Source: Myxococcales bacterium (lineage in GTDB: Bacteria; Myxococcota_A; Polyangia; Nannocystales; Nannocystaceae). From it: a stretch of DNA of 64,000 bases. Every line of letters begins with the position of its first letter. Positions within the stretch are counted from its first letter, which is position 1. Under the pieces are notes generated by a model, which was given only the letters and a program-made list of their open reading frames with translations, ran no database searches and had not been told where the DNA came from. This document shows positions 34,895-43,765 of the stretch, one piece after another. The translations under genes were made by a program, and so were the position numbers. The DNA lies in assembly GCA_020633315.1 (NCBI GenBank), contig JACKDV010000010.1, forward strand, positions 62,001-126,000, given 5' to 3'.

Positions 34895-35512
34895 GTGCGC
34901 ACGTGGGTGGTGATGACGGGGAGACTCGCGAGCTTTGCGCTCGTCCTCTCTCCGATCGCCTGCGGCGAGCTCGACATCGTCGACCACGACGCGCTGGTCG
35001 AGGTGCCGGAGGGCAACACCCTGGCGGCGCACGAGCGCTGCGGCTCGCTGCCCGAGGGCATCGATCCGATCGCGGGGCTGCGCAGCGCGTGGGCGATGGA
35101 GGTGGTGCCGATCAAGGATCGCGACGCCACCTTCCGCGTGGCCACCGAGAGCATGGTGCTGCGACTGAGCGACGAGGGCCTCGAGTGCGACGACGTCCTC
35201 GAGCCCGACCTGCTCACCTGCCCCGCCGCTTGGGCGACCGACATCACGCTGCGCAAGGCCGACCCCGCGCCGGGGCTCTACCTGCTCTCCGACATGGCGC
35301 AGGGCTACTCGATGGCCAACGTGTGGCGCGAGGGCAGCGAGTGCCAGGGCGAGCAGAGCCAGGGCTACTTCCGGGAGGGCGAGCTGGAGATCCTGCACGT
35401 GACCGACGAGTGCGTGGTGGGTCGCTTGCTGGGCACGGCCGAGACCCTCGGCGAGGCGGGAGCTCCGGTCGAGGGTGGCTTCGTGGCGCTGCGCTGCGAC
35501 GCGGCGCAGTGA
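34895..35512 (+). CDS. Small secreted protein, probable lipoprotein, unknown function
   Basis: 205 residues from GTG 34895. The signal peptide (MTGRLASFALVLSPIAC) ends in a lipobox-like SPIAC; ATG 34913 would also leave a usable signal. The mature part is acidic and has six or more Cys (CGSLPEG, LECDD, LTCPAAW, SECQGE, DECVVG), suggesting disulfides. No family recognised. The region between it and the divergent gene at 34693 (about 200 bases) holds the promoters of both. Confidence 0.65.
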   Translation: MRTWVVMTGRLASFALVLSPIACGELDIVDHDALVEVPEGNTLAAHERCGSLPEGIDPIAGLRSAWAMEVVPIKDRDATFRVATESMVLRLSDEGLECDDVLEPDLLTCPAAWATDITLRKADPAPGLYLLSDMAQGYSMANVWREGSECQGEQSQGYFREGELEILHVTDECVVGRLLGTAETLGEAGAPVEGGFVALRCDAAQ

Positions 35513-35591
35513 GACGGCGACGCGGCCGAATCCGAGCTCGTCGGGCGGCCGCACGCGAGCACGCGAGCTGACCTCGCGGGTCTCGATGCCC

Positions 35592-35597
35592 TACAAT
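35592..35597 (+). promoter_or_regulatory. -10 element of the 35.6-41.2 kb cassette
   Basis: TACAAT (five of six consensus bases) lies 21 nt before TTG 35619, with GGGGGAT in between as ribosome site. The same spacing and elements precede the DUF1592 gene at 9859. It argues against ATG 35586 as start. Confidence 0.5.
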
Positions 35598-35618
35598 CGC
35601 CGTGGGGGATCGCCCGCC

Positions 35619-36017
35619 TTGCCGCTACGACTCCGACGCGAACAGGTCCGGGCCATCGAGCTCGAGCTCCACCCCGAGCAGCGACCGGCCTACCTCGCAC
35701 ACCTGCGGCGGTCGTTCCCCGAGCGCCTGCGCACGCTGAGCGACGACGAGCTGCGCGAACGGATGGAGGCCCTGCTGCAGCGCGCCCGCGGCCTGGGCCT
35801 GCACCGGCCCGCCGACGATCTGCGCCTGCTCAACCTGGCCGTCTGCTTCGGCTGGAGCCTCGACCGCGACGTGCCGTGGGTCGAGCCCATGCTGCGCGAT
35901 GCCTCGGTGAGCTCCAGCTCCGAGCGCCTGCGCCGGGTGAAGGCCCGCTTCGTGCGGCAGCTCCAGCTCCAGGCCCGCAACGCCGAGGCCCGCCGCGCCT
36001 TCGGCCCGATCGACTGA
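35619..36017 (+). CDS. Small helical protein of a secretion-effector-like cassette
   Basis: 132 residues from TTG 35619 (an in-frame ATG at 35586 adds 11 residues but precedes the -10 element). It has no signal or membrane helix and is rich in Leu, Arg and Glu. GLGLHRPADDLRLLNLAVCF followed by GWSLDRDVPWVEPMLRD and SSSSERLRRVKARF recalls small proteins encoded beside VgrG, PAAR and LysM genes in type VI secretion islands, which carry a similar LxFLNL..FGxxFD motif and may be chaperones or adaptors. That match is from memory and needs a profile search. It is separated from the next gene by 3 nt. Confidence 0.7.
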   Translation: MPLRLRREQVRAIELELHPEQRPAYLAHLRRSFPERLRTLSDDELRERMEALLQRARGLGLHRPADDLRLLNLAVCFGWSLDRDVPWVEPMLRDASVSSSSERLRRVKARFVRQLQLQARNAEARRAFGPID

Positions 36018-36020
36018 GCC

Positions 36021-37136
36021 ATGGCACCTCCCGTCGACCACCCCGAGCTGCGCTGGTACTCGTTCACGGGCCCGGGTGACGAGCTCGAGCCCGAGTCGGA
36101 GCCCGAGGACACCTCGGTCGAGACCCTCGCCGCCCTCGAGCAGGCCGAGGCTGTGTCGCCGGCCGTGGCCAAGGAGGTGGAGGACGCGATCTCGTCGTGC
36201 CCCGCGGCGCAGCGGCACGCCATCGAGGCGACGGTCGTCGACGCCGAGGACCGGCCGCTGGTGGGGCAGCGCGTGGAGCTGCGCAAGAGCGACAGCGAGG
36301 CGATGAGCTCCAAGACCGACGCGCTCGGGGTGGCACGCTTCGAGGGGCTCGAGCCGGGCTCGTATCGGCTGGGGCTGCCCGAGGTCGACACCGAGGGCTG
36401 GGAGCTGGCGGGGCAGGAGGCGCTCCCCGCCGCGCGCGACCTCAACCACGGCACGGCGAGCTGGGCCGCGCCCCCGGCCGGCGCGACCCAGACCCTGCGC
36501 CACACGGTGGCGGAGGGTGAGTGCATCGACACCCTGGCCTTCCGCCACGGCTGGCTCGGCGACTCGCTGTGGGAGGTCAACGCCACGCTGGCCAAGACCC
36601 GCGAGCACAAGAACGTGCTCGCCCCCGGCGACGTGGTCGAGATCCCCCCGGTGCGCACGCGCTTCGAGTCGGTCGCGATCACCACCGCGTACCGCCTGCG
36701 GCGGATCGCCGCGGTGTACGAGCTGCGCATCCGCTTCCTGGGCGACGAAGACCAGCCGCGCAAGGGCGAGCCCTACCTCATCACCATCCGCAGCGAGGAC
36801 GGCGAGGAGCTGCGCAAGGGCACGACCGACGGCGACGGCTTCGTGATCGAGCCGCTGCCCGCCTCCACCACCGAGGTGGAGCTGGTGGTGGGGCCGAAGG
36901 AGCGGCGCACCTCCTTCCGCTTCCGGGCCGCGTATCTCGACCCCATCGACACCATCGCCGGCGTGCAGTCGCGGCTGCTCAACCTCGACTTCGAGATCGA
37001 CGAGCACGAGCGGGGCGAGCTCGGCCCGATCACCCGCCGCTGCCTGGCCGAGTTCCAGCGCGAGCAGGGGCTCGAGCCCACGGGCGAGATCGACGACGCC
37101 ACCAAGAGCGCCCTCACCAAGCTCCACCTGATCTGA
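36021..37136 (+). CDS. LysM and peptidoglycan-binding-domain protein of the type found in T6SS cargo loci
   Basis: 371 residues without a signal peptide. Domains in order: a carboxypeptidase-regulatory-like beta sandwich (about 70-118; DAEDRPLVGQRVELRKSDSE), a LysM domain (about 157-212; HTVAEGECIDTLAFRHGW through VLAPGDVVEIPP), a second beta sandwich (about 235-295; YLITIRSEDGEELRKGTTDG) and a C-terminal PG_binding_1 domain (about 311-369; GVQSRLLNLDFEIDEHERGE, RCLAEFQREQGLEPTG). Proteins with exactly this order are common in VgrG/PAAR cargo clusters of myxobacteria and Pseudomonas, where they are thought to be delivered to or bind cell wall. Lack of a signal supports export other than by Sec. 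Confidence 0.88.
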   Translation: MAPPVDHPELRWYSFTGPGDELEPESEPEDTSVETLAALEQAEAVSPAVAKEVEDAISSCPAAQRHAIEATVVDAEDRPLVGQRVELRKSDSEAMSSKTDALGVARFEGLEPGSYRLGLPEVDTEGWELAGQEALPAARDLNHGTASWAAPPAGATQTLRHTVAEGECIDTLAFRHGWLGDSLWEVNATLAKTREHKNVLAPGDVVEIPPVRTRFESVAITTAYRLRRIAAVYELRIRFLGDEDQPRKGEPYLITIRSEDGEELRKGTTDGDGFVIEPLPASTTEVELVVGPKERRTSFRFRAAYLDPIDTIAGVQSRLLNLDFEIDEHERGELGPITRRCLAEFQREQGLEPTGEIDDATKSALTKLHLI

Positions 37137-37154
37137 TCCGCGAGCCGCTTCGCC

Positions 37155-40100
37155 ATGCCCGTGACCGTGACCGCAGTGAACCCGACCGACCTCTCCGTGG
37201 ATGGAGGCGAGGAGGTGGTGATCACGGGGACCCTCTTCCACAACGGAGCGACCGTGACCTTCGGGGGGACGCGCTCCCCCACGGTGCGGGTGGACTCGCC
37301 GACCCAGATCACCGCCGTCGCGCCGCCGCGCGCCCGCGGGGGCACGGTGGACATCGTGGTCACCAACCGCGACGCCTCCACCGGCACCGGCGCGGGGATC
37401 TTCGAGTACTGCCCGGTCGTCACCGGCATCGAGCCCAAGTGGGGCACCTGCGGCGGCGGCACCAACATCACGATCACGGGCAAGGGCTTCCCCGCGCTGG
37501 CCGACGTGGAGGTGGGCCCCAACGCGCTGCAGAACGTGGTGATCCACTCGGCGACCCGGATCACCGCCCGGACCGTGGCGACCGACCCCGACGCGGTGGA
37601 CGTGGCGGTGTTCAACCAAGGCGGCCGCGGCATCCCGAAGGGCGGGGGCTACCGCTACTGCCTGCCGGCCATCACCGCGGTGGAGCCCGCCGCGATCCCG
37701 GCCGTGGGGAACGTGGCGATCACCATTCGCGGCGACTCCTTCCACCCCACGGCCACGGTGAGCTTCGGCGGCAACCCGTCCGTGGGTCCGATCACCTTCA
37801 ACTCGATCCAGGAGATCGTGGCCACCGCCCCCGCGGGCAACGTGGGGCGGGCCGATCTCGAGGTGGACGTGGGCGGCCACGCGGAGACCATGGCCGGCGC
37901 GCTCACCTACCTCGGCGCGGAGATCGAGAGCCTCGACGTCACCCGGGGGCCGGCCGCCGGCGGCACCGACATCAGGATCACGGGCAAGCGCTTCGACACG
38001 GTCAACCCCGTCACCGTGCAGCTCGGCGGCGTGGCGGTGACCAACCTCGTCGTGGTGGACGCGACCACGATCACGGCCCGCACGGCGGCCGCGGGTCCGG
38101 GCAAGGTGGACCTCACCGTCCACAACCAAGGGCAGCCGGTGGTGACCAAGGCCGCGGCCTTCGAGATGGTCGCGGCGCCCACGATCGACGAGGTCTCGCC
38201 CGGCCGGGGCGGCCTGCCCGGCGGCACCGACATCACGATCCGGGGGACCAACTTCGCCCCCAACGCCACGGTCACCGTGGCCGGGGCGCCTGCCACCAAC
38301 GTGAAGGTGGTCTCGTCGACCGTGATCACGGCCCGCACTCCGGCCCACGCGGCGGCCAGCACCGCGGTGGAGGTGGAGAACCCCGGCGCGCCCGCGGTGA
38401 GCCGCGATGCCGCCTTCGTGTACTCGAAGGTCGGCTCCGTCTCGCCCAGCCGGGGCGTGCCCGCGGGCAACGAGCAGGTGGAGATCCACGGGCAGGGCTT
38501 CGCCGGCGAGATCACGGTGAGCTTCGGTGCCGACGCGGCCCCGGCGGTGAACGTGGACTCGGAGACCACGCTCACCGTGACCACCCCGGCCCACGCGGCG
38601 GGCACCGTGGACGTGGTGGTGACCATCGCCGAGCAGGACGTGACCCTCGCTGGCGGCTTCACCTTCTCGCCGGTCACCGCGGTGGAGCCCGCGGGTGGTC
38701 CGGCGGGAGGCGGCACCGTGGTGACCATCCGCGGCGCGGGCTTTCCCGATCCCTCGGCCGTGAGCTTCGGGGGGCATGCGGCGGCGGCCCTCGATCGGGT
38801 CTCGGCCCAGGAGCTGCGCGCCACCACTCCCGCCGTGGTCGCGGGCGCGGTGGACGTGCGGGTGACGGGCGATGCCTTCGACGTCAGCGTGGCCGCGGGC
38901 TACACCTTCCGCGCGGCAGCGACGGTGACCGCGATCGATCCTCCGCATGGCGTGGCGGCGGGCAACACCCCGGTGACGATCACCGGCACGGGCTTCGTCG
39001 AGGGCGCCGCCGTGAGCATCGGGGGACAGGCGGCCACCGACGTGAAGGTGCTGTCGGGGACCACGATCGCCGCGACGACGGGCGTGGGGCCAGTGGCCGT
39101 GCCGCCGCGGCCCGACTACGACGTGGTAGTGACCAACCCCGGCGACGTGGCCGCGACGGGGGCCGGCCTGTTCCGCTATCGCGATCCCCCGGCGATCACC
39201 GCGGTGGAGCCCACGCAGGGCCCGGTGACCGGCGACCGCTGGATCACGGTGACCGGCGAGGACTTCGTGGACGGAGCGGTGGTGCTGGTGGCCGGGCAGC
39301 TCGCGCCCCAGACGATCTTCGCCGACGCGCAGCACCTGTACGCGAGGGTGCCGGCCCACGCGGCCGGGGCGGTCGACCTGCGGGTCCGCAACCCCGACGG
39401 GGGCCTGGGCCCGATCTCCGCCGGTGCCTTCACCTACGTGACGACGCCGACCGAGACCGGCGACAACGACGTGCTGTTCTTGATGGACGGCGAGGAGTTC
39501 TTCGAGGAGCTACGCATGCGCTTCGAAGAGGTCCGGCAGGCCGCCCCCGACACGCTGACCTACATCCGCCTCGCCTACTGGATGATCGAGGAGACCACCA
39601 CCCTCGGCGACCACGGCTACTTCGAGGATCCCGGGCACCGCCTGCTCTCGTACATCGATCGGGTGATCCGGGCCGGGCACAACGTGGACATCATCGTGTG
39701 GTGCCCCGCCAAGCAGCACCGCCACGGCATGGGGGCCGAGATGGCCGAGGTCAACTCGGCCTTCGGTCGCGCGGTGCGGGCCGTGGACCAGGCCGCGGCG
39801 GCGGCCGGCCCCCAGGTGGGGCGCGCTCGGGTGTTCCTCGAGGCCTACGAGGGGGACGTGGGCGCCTCCAACCACCAGAAGATCGCGATCTTCTCCATCG
39901 CGGGGGTGCGCACCGTCTACGTGGGCGGCCTCAACCTCAGCAACCACTACTTCGCTCCGGCCGATCACTCGGGGGGCATGCACTGGCACGACGCCGCGGT
40001 GCGGCTGCGGGGCCCCGCCACCGACGACGTGGAGAAGGAGTGGATGCGCCGGTGGGCGCGGACCTCCGAGGTGAGCGGCTACTGGGGCTGGAGCGCGTGG

Positions 40101-41156
40101 GGCTGGGGTAGCGAGGTGATCGCCCGCGACTTCAGCTACCAGGCGAGCCAGACCGTGCGCACCCGGGCCCTGCGGGTCCCCGAGAACAAGACCCGGCAGC
40201 CGCCCCAGGCGGCGGCGCGGCAGGTGAAGATCGCGCTCACGCGCTCGGTGGGCTCCACCCGCTATCGCCACATCCGCGACGCGATCATCGAGCGGATCCT
40301 GGCCGCCAACCAGTACGTCTACTTCGAGAACTACCAGTTCGCCGACCCCGAGCTGGTCCAGGCCATCATCAGGCGCCACACCATGTGCCGGCTCGCCGGG
40401 GTCGCGCTCCGGGTGGTGATCCTCGTGCCGATGCAGGGCGGGGCCTGTGCCTACATGACCCGCCGCGCCTGGCTGCACATGCTGCTGAGCTTCCGTACCC
40501 TGGCCAACGCTCCCATGTGGCGCACGCTCTGGTACGACCTGGGCGGGGGCGAGGTGCAGGTGCAGGCGGCTGCGTGTGCGCTCGCCCAGGTCAACGATAC
40601 CTACGATGCGGCCGATCCCTGGGGGGTCACCCGCCGGTGGATCGACGGCGACGACTTCACCTATCGCCTCGCGGCGGGCGGGGGCAACGTGCGGGTCCCG
40701 CTCGACAAGATCACGCGGGTCGACGGCGACTTCCACTTCTACTCGGCCTACAACATGGGCGGCGGCGACATCTACAAGCACGCCAAGATCGCGATCTTCG
40801 ACGATCGCTACATGGCCTGCGGGACCTCGAACTGGTCCTACCGGAGCATGCAGTACGACGGCGAGATCTCGGCCATCATCGACTCGCCCGCCATCGCCCA
40901 GGGGGCGCTGCGGCGCCTGCTCGACCACTTCAACCCGCCCCGCGGCGGGCTCGCCCCGCTGACGCCGGCCAACATCCAGGCCGAGGCGGTGGCCAACCTG
41001 CGGGCGTGGGACGGCCACATCCCGGTGCGGCTCGCGGCGCTGGGCGGGGCCGGATGGATCCTGGTGCCGATGAACCACTTCTCGATCCATCCCAACATCG
41101 CCCTGAGCGCGGCCAAGCCCGACATCAAGGAAGCGCCCAACTTCACGTGGTTCTAG
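37155..41156 (+). CDS. Nine-IPT/TIG-repeat protein with C-terminal phospholipase D-like domain
   Basis: 1333 residues. Residues 1-770 are nine IPT/TIG immunoglobulin-like repeats of about 84 residues, each opening VTAVxP...GGxxVTIxGxxF and closing with VVTN or similar. Residues about 775-1300 form a PLD-like domain: first HxK motif HQKIAIFS (His907, Lys909; Ser where Asp is usual) followed by YVGGLNLSN, and second HAKIAIFD (His1209, Lys1211, Asp1216) followed by CGTSNWSYRS. No signal peptide or membrane helix. Predicted phospholipase or nuclease effector with an extended repeat stalk. It follows the LysM/PG-binding gene by 18 nt, so all three genes of the cassette are probably cotranscribed. 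Confidence 0.9.
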   Translation: MPVTVTAVNPTDLSVDGGEEVVITGTLFHNGATVTFGGTRSPTVRVDSPTQITAVAPPRARGGTVDIVVTNRDASTGTGAGIFEYCPVVTGIEPKWGTCGGGTNITITGKGFPALADVEVGPNALQNVVIHSATRITARTVATDPDAVDVAVFNQGGRGIPKGGGYRYCLPAITAVEPAAIPAVGNVAITIRGDSFHPTATVSFGGNPSVGPITFNSIQEIVATAPAGNVGRADLEVDVGGHAETMAGALTYLGAEIESLDVTRGPAAGGTDIRITGKRFDTVNPVTVQLGGVAVTNLVVVDATTITARTAAAGPGKVDLTVHNQGQPVVTKAAAFEMVAAPTIDEVSPGRGGLPGGTDITIRGTNFAPNATVTVAGAPATNVKVVSSTVITARTPAHAAASTAVEVENPGAPAVSRDAAFVYSKVGSVSPSRGVPAGNEQVEIHGQGFAGEITVSFGADAAPAVNVDSETTLTVTTPAHAAGTVDVVVTIAEQDVTLAGGFTFSPVTAVEPAGGPAGGGTVVTIRGAGFPDPSAVSFGGHAAAALDRVSAQELRATTPAVVAGAVDVRVTGDAFDVSVAAGYTFRAAATVTAIDPPHGVAAGNTPVTITGTGFVEGAAVSIGGQAATDVKVLSGTTIAATTGVGPVAVPPRPDYDVVVTNPGDVAATGAGLFRYRDPPAITAVEPTQGPVTGDRWITVTGEDFVDGAVVLVAGQLAPQTIFADAQHLYARVPAHAAGAVDLRVRNPDGGLGPISAGAFTYVTTPTETGDNDVLFLMDGEEFFEELRMRFEEVRQAAPDTLTYIRLAYWMIEETTTLGDHGYFEDPGHRLLSYIDRVIRAGHNVDIIVWCPAKQHRHGMGAEMAEVNSAFGRAVRAVDQAAAAAGPQVGRARVFLEAYEGDVGASNHQKIAIFSIAGVRTVYVGGLNLSNHYFAPADHSGGMHWHDAAVRLRGPATDDVEKEWMRRWARTSEVSGYWGWSAWGWGSEVIARDFSYQASQTVRTRALRVPENKTRQPPQAAARQVKIALTRSVGSTRYRHIRDAIIERILAANQYVYFENYQFADPELVQAIIRRHTMCRLAGVALRVVILVPMQGGACAYMTRRAWLHMLLSFRTLANAPMWRTLWYDLGGGEVQVQAAACALAQVNDTYDAADPWGVTRRWIDGDDFTYRLAAGGGNVRVPLDKITRVDGDFHFYSAYNMGGGDIYKHAKIAIFDDRYMACGTSNWSYRSMQYDGEISAIIDSPAIAQGALRRLLDHFNPPRGGLAPLTPANIQAEAVANLRAWDGHIPVRLAALGGAGWILVPMNHFSIHPNIALSAAKPDIKEAPNFTWF
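37161..39450 (+). repeat. Nine tandem coding repeats (IPT/TIG) of about 250 bp
   Basis: Diverged in-frame repeats inside the PLD-like gene. Repeated DNA words include GGCGGCACCGACATCA-like and ATCACCGCGGTGGAGCCC-like segments at each repeat start. The high similarity also opens long false reading frames on the minus strand. Confidence 0.85.
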
Positions 41157-41211
41157 CGGCGTGCTCGTCGCGGAGCGTGCGGGCTGGCCAGCGCGGGATC
41201 GGGGTGGACCT

Positions 41212-41823
41212 TCAGTTCCCCACGCGCTCGCGGTAGGGCGTGGTGGGTGGCCCGCGTCGCGAGGTCCAGCGCCACACCGCGGAGATCTTGGGCCCGCACT
41301 GCTCGAGCTTGGGCACGCCGTGCAGCCAGTCGGCCTGGCAGCGGCCGCCCATCACGTAGAGGTCGCCGCCGGCGAGCAGCAGCTCGTGGCGCTCCTTGCT
41401 GCGCACCGATTGCAGCACGAAGGGCCGGGTGGCCCCGAAGGCCAGGCCGGCGATCACCGTCTGGTCGAGCCAGCGCATCTCGTCGTCGCGGTGCAGGCCC
41501 ATGCTGTCGCGGCCGCTGCGGTAGTGGACCAGGGCGGGGCCCATCAGCCGCACTCGGTAGCGGGCGTCGAGCACGAGCCGGGTGAAGCGCAGGGTGGGCT
41601 CGGACTCGGCTTGCTCCCGGGTGAGCATGCCGTCGAGGCGGGGGTCGTCCACCTTGCGGCCGCCGCGGATCATCCGGTTCTGTCGCCACCTCGCCGATCG
41701 CAGCAGCCACTCGAAGGTGCGCTCGGTGTCGCTGGCGAAGCCTCGCACCACGTCGACCCACGAGCCGGCGTCGAGCTGGATCCGCTCGCGTGGGGCCTTG
41801 CGATCGACGGGGCCGTGCAGCAT
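41212..41823 (-). CDS. AlkB-like 2-oxoglutarate/Fe(II) dioxygenase
   Basis: 203 residues from ATG 41823. The metal triad is visible: His111 and Asp113 in GLHRDDE and His168 in DWLHGVPK; Arg185 in ISAVWRW stands where AlkB proteins bind 2-oxoglutarate with Arg-x5-Arg. WLLRSARWRQNRMIRGGR and RVRLMGPALVHYRSGRDSMG match the nucleotide-recognition lid and core of ALKBH2/3-type bacterial AlkB. Function: oxidative removal of N-alkyl lesions from DNA or RNA. It lies 24 nt behind a TetR gene but has a TATGAT -10 of its own in that gap, 12 nt from the start. Confidence 0.92.
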   Translation of the reverse strand: MLHGPVDRKAPRERIQLDAGSWVDVVRGFASDTERTFEWLLRSARWRQNRMIRGGRKVDDPRLDGMLTREQAESEPTLRFTRLVLDARYRVRLMGPALVHYRSGRDSMGLHRDDEMRWLDQTVIAGLAFGATRPFVLQSVRSKERHELLLAGGDLYVMGGRCQADWLHGVPKLEQCGPKISAVWRWTSRRGPPTTPYRERVGN

Positions 41824-41835
41824 GGGCGCGGCCGG

Positions 41836-41841
41836 ATCATA
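41836..41841 (-). promoter_or_regulatory. -10 element of the AlkB-like gene
   Basis: Minus-strand TATGAT ends 12 nt before ATG 41823, giving a leader of about five bases. It overlaps nothing of the TetR coding sequence, which ends at 41848. Confidence 0.5.
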
Positions 41842-41847
41842 GCGCCG

Positions 41848-42447
41848 TCACGGGCACCAGCGATCGGCGAGGGCGTCGGCCAGCTCGGCGGTGGCGCGGC
41901 GGCTGGTCTCCTCGCCGATGAGCTCGCGCTGCACCGAGACCACGAACACGGCGGTGAGCACGTCGAAGGCCAGGTTGGGGTCGAGCTCCGGGCGCAGCCA
42001 GCCCCGCTGCTTCCACTCGTGCACCAGCGACACGAAGAAGTCGCGGTCGTTCTCGCGGTGGGCGGCGAGGCGCTCGGGGGGCATCCGCAGGGTGAGCTCG
42101 CCCAGGGTGGAGGGGTCGAGCAGCAGGCGCAGGAAGGGGTGGTCGTCGAGGCGCGTGGCGGTGGCGAGCATCAGCGTGGTCAGGGCCTTGCGCCCGTCGC
42201 TGGCGCGGGCCACCTCCTCGAGCAGGGCCGCCTTGAAGCGGGCCTCCTCCTCCTCCTGGATCGCGAGGAACAGCTCCTCCTTGGAATCGTAGAAGCGGTA
42301 GAAGCTGCCCTTGCCGATCCCCGCCTCGCGGGCGAGATCGGCGATGGTGAGCTTGGCCAGGCCCACGCGAGGAAAGCCCTCGCGACCGGCCTGCAGCAGC
42401 CGCTCGCGGATGCGCTCGATCTCCTCGGGAGTGTGGGCGCGGGGCAT
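41848..42447 (-). CDS. TetR-family transcriptional repressor
   Basis: 199 residues. DNA-binding domain: IERIRERLLQAGREGFPRVG then LTIADLAREAGIGKGSFYRF and YDSKEELFLAIQEEE, an AcrR-like TetR_N. The C-terminal domain includes LRLLLDPSTLGELTLRMPPE and FDVLTAVFVVSVQRELIGEE, seen in TetR regulators of stress and lipid genes. It is second in an operon, 12 nt after an ABC1-kinase gene, and the palindrome TGACCGAT/ATCGGTCA upstream of that gene is its probable operator. Confidence 0.92.
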   Translation of the reverse strand: MPRAHTPEEIERIRERLLQAGREGFPRVGLAKLTIADLAREAGIGKGSFYRFYDSKEELFLAIQEEEEARFKAALLEEVARASDGRKALTTLMLATATRLDDHPFLRLLLDPSTLGELTLRMPPERLAAHRENDRDFFVSLVHEWKQRGWLRPELDPNLAFDVLTAVFVVSVQRELIGEETSRRATAELADALADRWCP

Positions 42448-42459
42448 CGGGGCTCGGGC

Positions 42460-43755
42460 TCAGCGGGGGGCGGGGGTGGGGTCGCGGGCCTCGGCCCCCG
42501 GCTCGGCCTCGAGCATGGGACGCACGGGCCGGGACAGCAGATCGTCGAGCAGGCCGTCGAAGGAGCCCTGGGCGCGCAGCCGGCCGAGGATCGACCACAG
42601 CCCCCACTGCAGCCGCATCACCCACACGTACGCGGGCGGGATGGCCAGGGTGCGGGCGTTGGGGCTTCCGGGGCCGTTGAGGGCGAGGCCCTCGTGCATG
42701 AACTCGGGGCCGAAGCGGAACGAGGGGCGCAGCAGCGGGCGGTGCAGGTGCTCCATCACCCGCCCGAAGTGCTCGTAGTCGAACTTGCGGGGGCGGCCCA
42801 CCACGCCCATCGCGAGCACGGCCTCGCGGAAGCCCGCGTCGTCGCGGTCGCGCAGCGCGGTGATCATGCGGCGCAGCGAGAGCACGAAGGCGGGCTCGAG
42901 GCGGCGCACGCAGCCGAAGTCGAGGAACGCCACCGTCCCGTCGGGCACGAACACGTAGTTGCCGGGGTGGGGGTCGGCCTGGATCGCGGCCAGCTCGAGC
43001 AGGCAGCGGTAGGAGAAGCGCACCAGGGTGCGGGCCACCGCGTTGCGCCGGGCGTCGTCGGGGTCGTGGCAGAGGGTCTCGAAGTCGTCACCGTCCACCC
43101 AGGTGGTGGTGAGCACGGTGGGGGCGCAGCGCGAGGGCACCACCTCCGGCACGACCACCTCGGGATCGTCGGCGAAGGCCCGGGCGAAGGCATGCTGGGT
43201 GGTGGCCTCGCGCTGGTAGTCGCACTCCTCGGCCAGGCGGGCGCCGAGCTCCTCCACGATCGCGCTGCCGTCCACGGCGCTGGCGAGCGAGGCGAGCGAG
43301 GCGAAGCGGCCGATCGAGCCGAGATCGTCGGCGAAGGAGCGCTCGACCTCGGGGTACTGCACCTTCACCGCGACCGCCCGCTCGCCCACCCGGGCCCGGT
43401 GCACCTGGCCGATCGAAGCGGCGGCCACCGGCGTGGGCTCGAACGCGTCGAACAGCTCGTCGAGCGGTCGGCCGAGCGCGGCCTCGATCGCGGCCCGCAC
43501 CTCGGGCTCGGGCATGGCGTGCTGCCCGGTCTGCAGGCGGGCGAGCTGCTGCTGCACCGCCTCGGGCAGCGGCACGTCCATGTACGAGACGATCTGCCCG
43601 ACCTTCATCGCCAGCCCCTTCATGCGATCGAGCTGGCCGGTGAGCTGCTCGCCCAGCGCGAGGTCGGCCGAGCCCACCTCTCGTCGCAGCAGACGGCGCC
43701 CGGCGAGGCGACCAGCGGTCCAGGCGACGCGGAGCTTGGAGGGACGATCGCCCAT
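42460..43755 (-). CDS. ABC1/ADCK (UbiB-like) atypical protein kinase family protein
   Basis: 431 residues. Family signatures in order: KVGQ (Lys51 to Gln54, the KxGQ inhibitory motif), AAASIGQVHRA (Ala-rich nucleotide loop and QxxxA), AVAVKVQYPEVERSFADDL, LAEECDYQREA, ADPHPGNYVFV (catalytic loop) and LDFGCVRRL (DFG metal motif). Members act in ubiquinone biosynthesis or lipid homeostasis as ATP-dependent, unorthodox kinases. No membrane helix is evident at the C terminus, unlike UbiB. It is the first gene of an operon with a TetR repressor, and the operator overlaps its promoter, so expression is probably induced by a ligand of that repressor. Confidence 0.92.
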   Translation of the reverse strand: MGDRPSKLRVAWTAGRLAGRRLLRREVGSADLALGEQLTGQLDRMKGLAMKVGQIVSYMDVPLPEAVQQQLARLQTGQHAMPEPEVRAAIEAALGRPLDELFDAFEPTPVAAASIGQVHRARVGERAVAVKVQYPEVERSFADDLGSIGRFASLASLASAVDGSAIVEELGARLAEECDYQREATTQHAFARAFADDPEVVVPEVVPSRCAPTVLTTTWVDGDDFETLCHDPDDARRNAVARTLVRFSYRCLLELAAIQADPHPGNYVFVPDGTVAFLDFGCVRRLEPAFVLSLRRMITALRDRDDAGFREAVLAMGVVGRPRKFDYEHFGRVMEHLHRPLLRPSFRFGPEFMHEGLALNGPGSPNARTLAIPPAYVWVMRLQWGLWSILGRLRAQGSFDGLLDDLLSRPVRPMLEAEPGAEARDPTPAPR

Positions 43756-43765
43756 GGATACTGTA

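Noticed and set aside
35625..39359. Long minus-strand frame, about 1240 codons
   Set aside because: Opposite to the LysM and IPT-repeat genes; the His/Arg/Gly-rich translation mirrors the repeat structure of the true gene.
37161..39450. Regular repeats that might be a CRISPR or tandem DNA array
   Set aside because: Repeats are about 250 bp, diverged, in frame and encode IPT/TIG domains.
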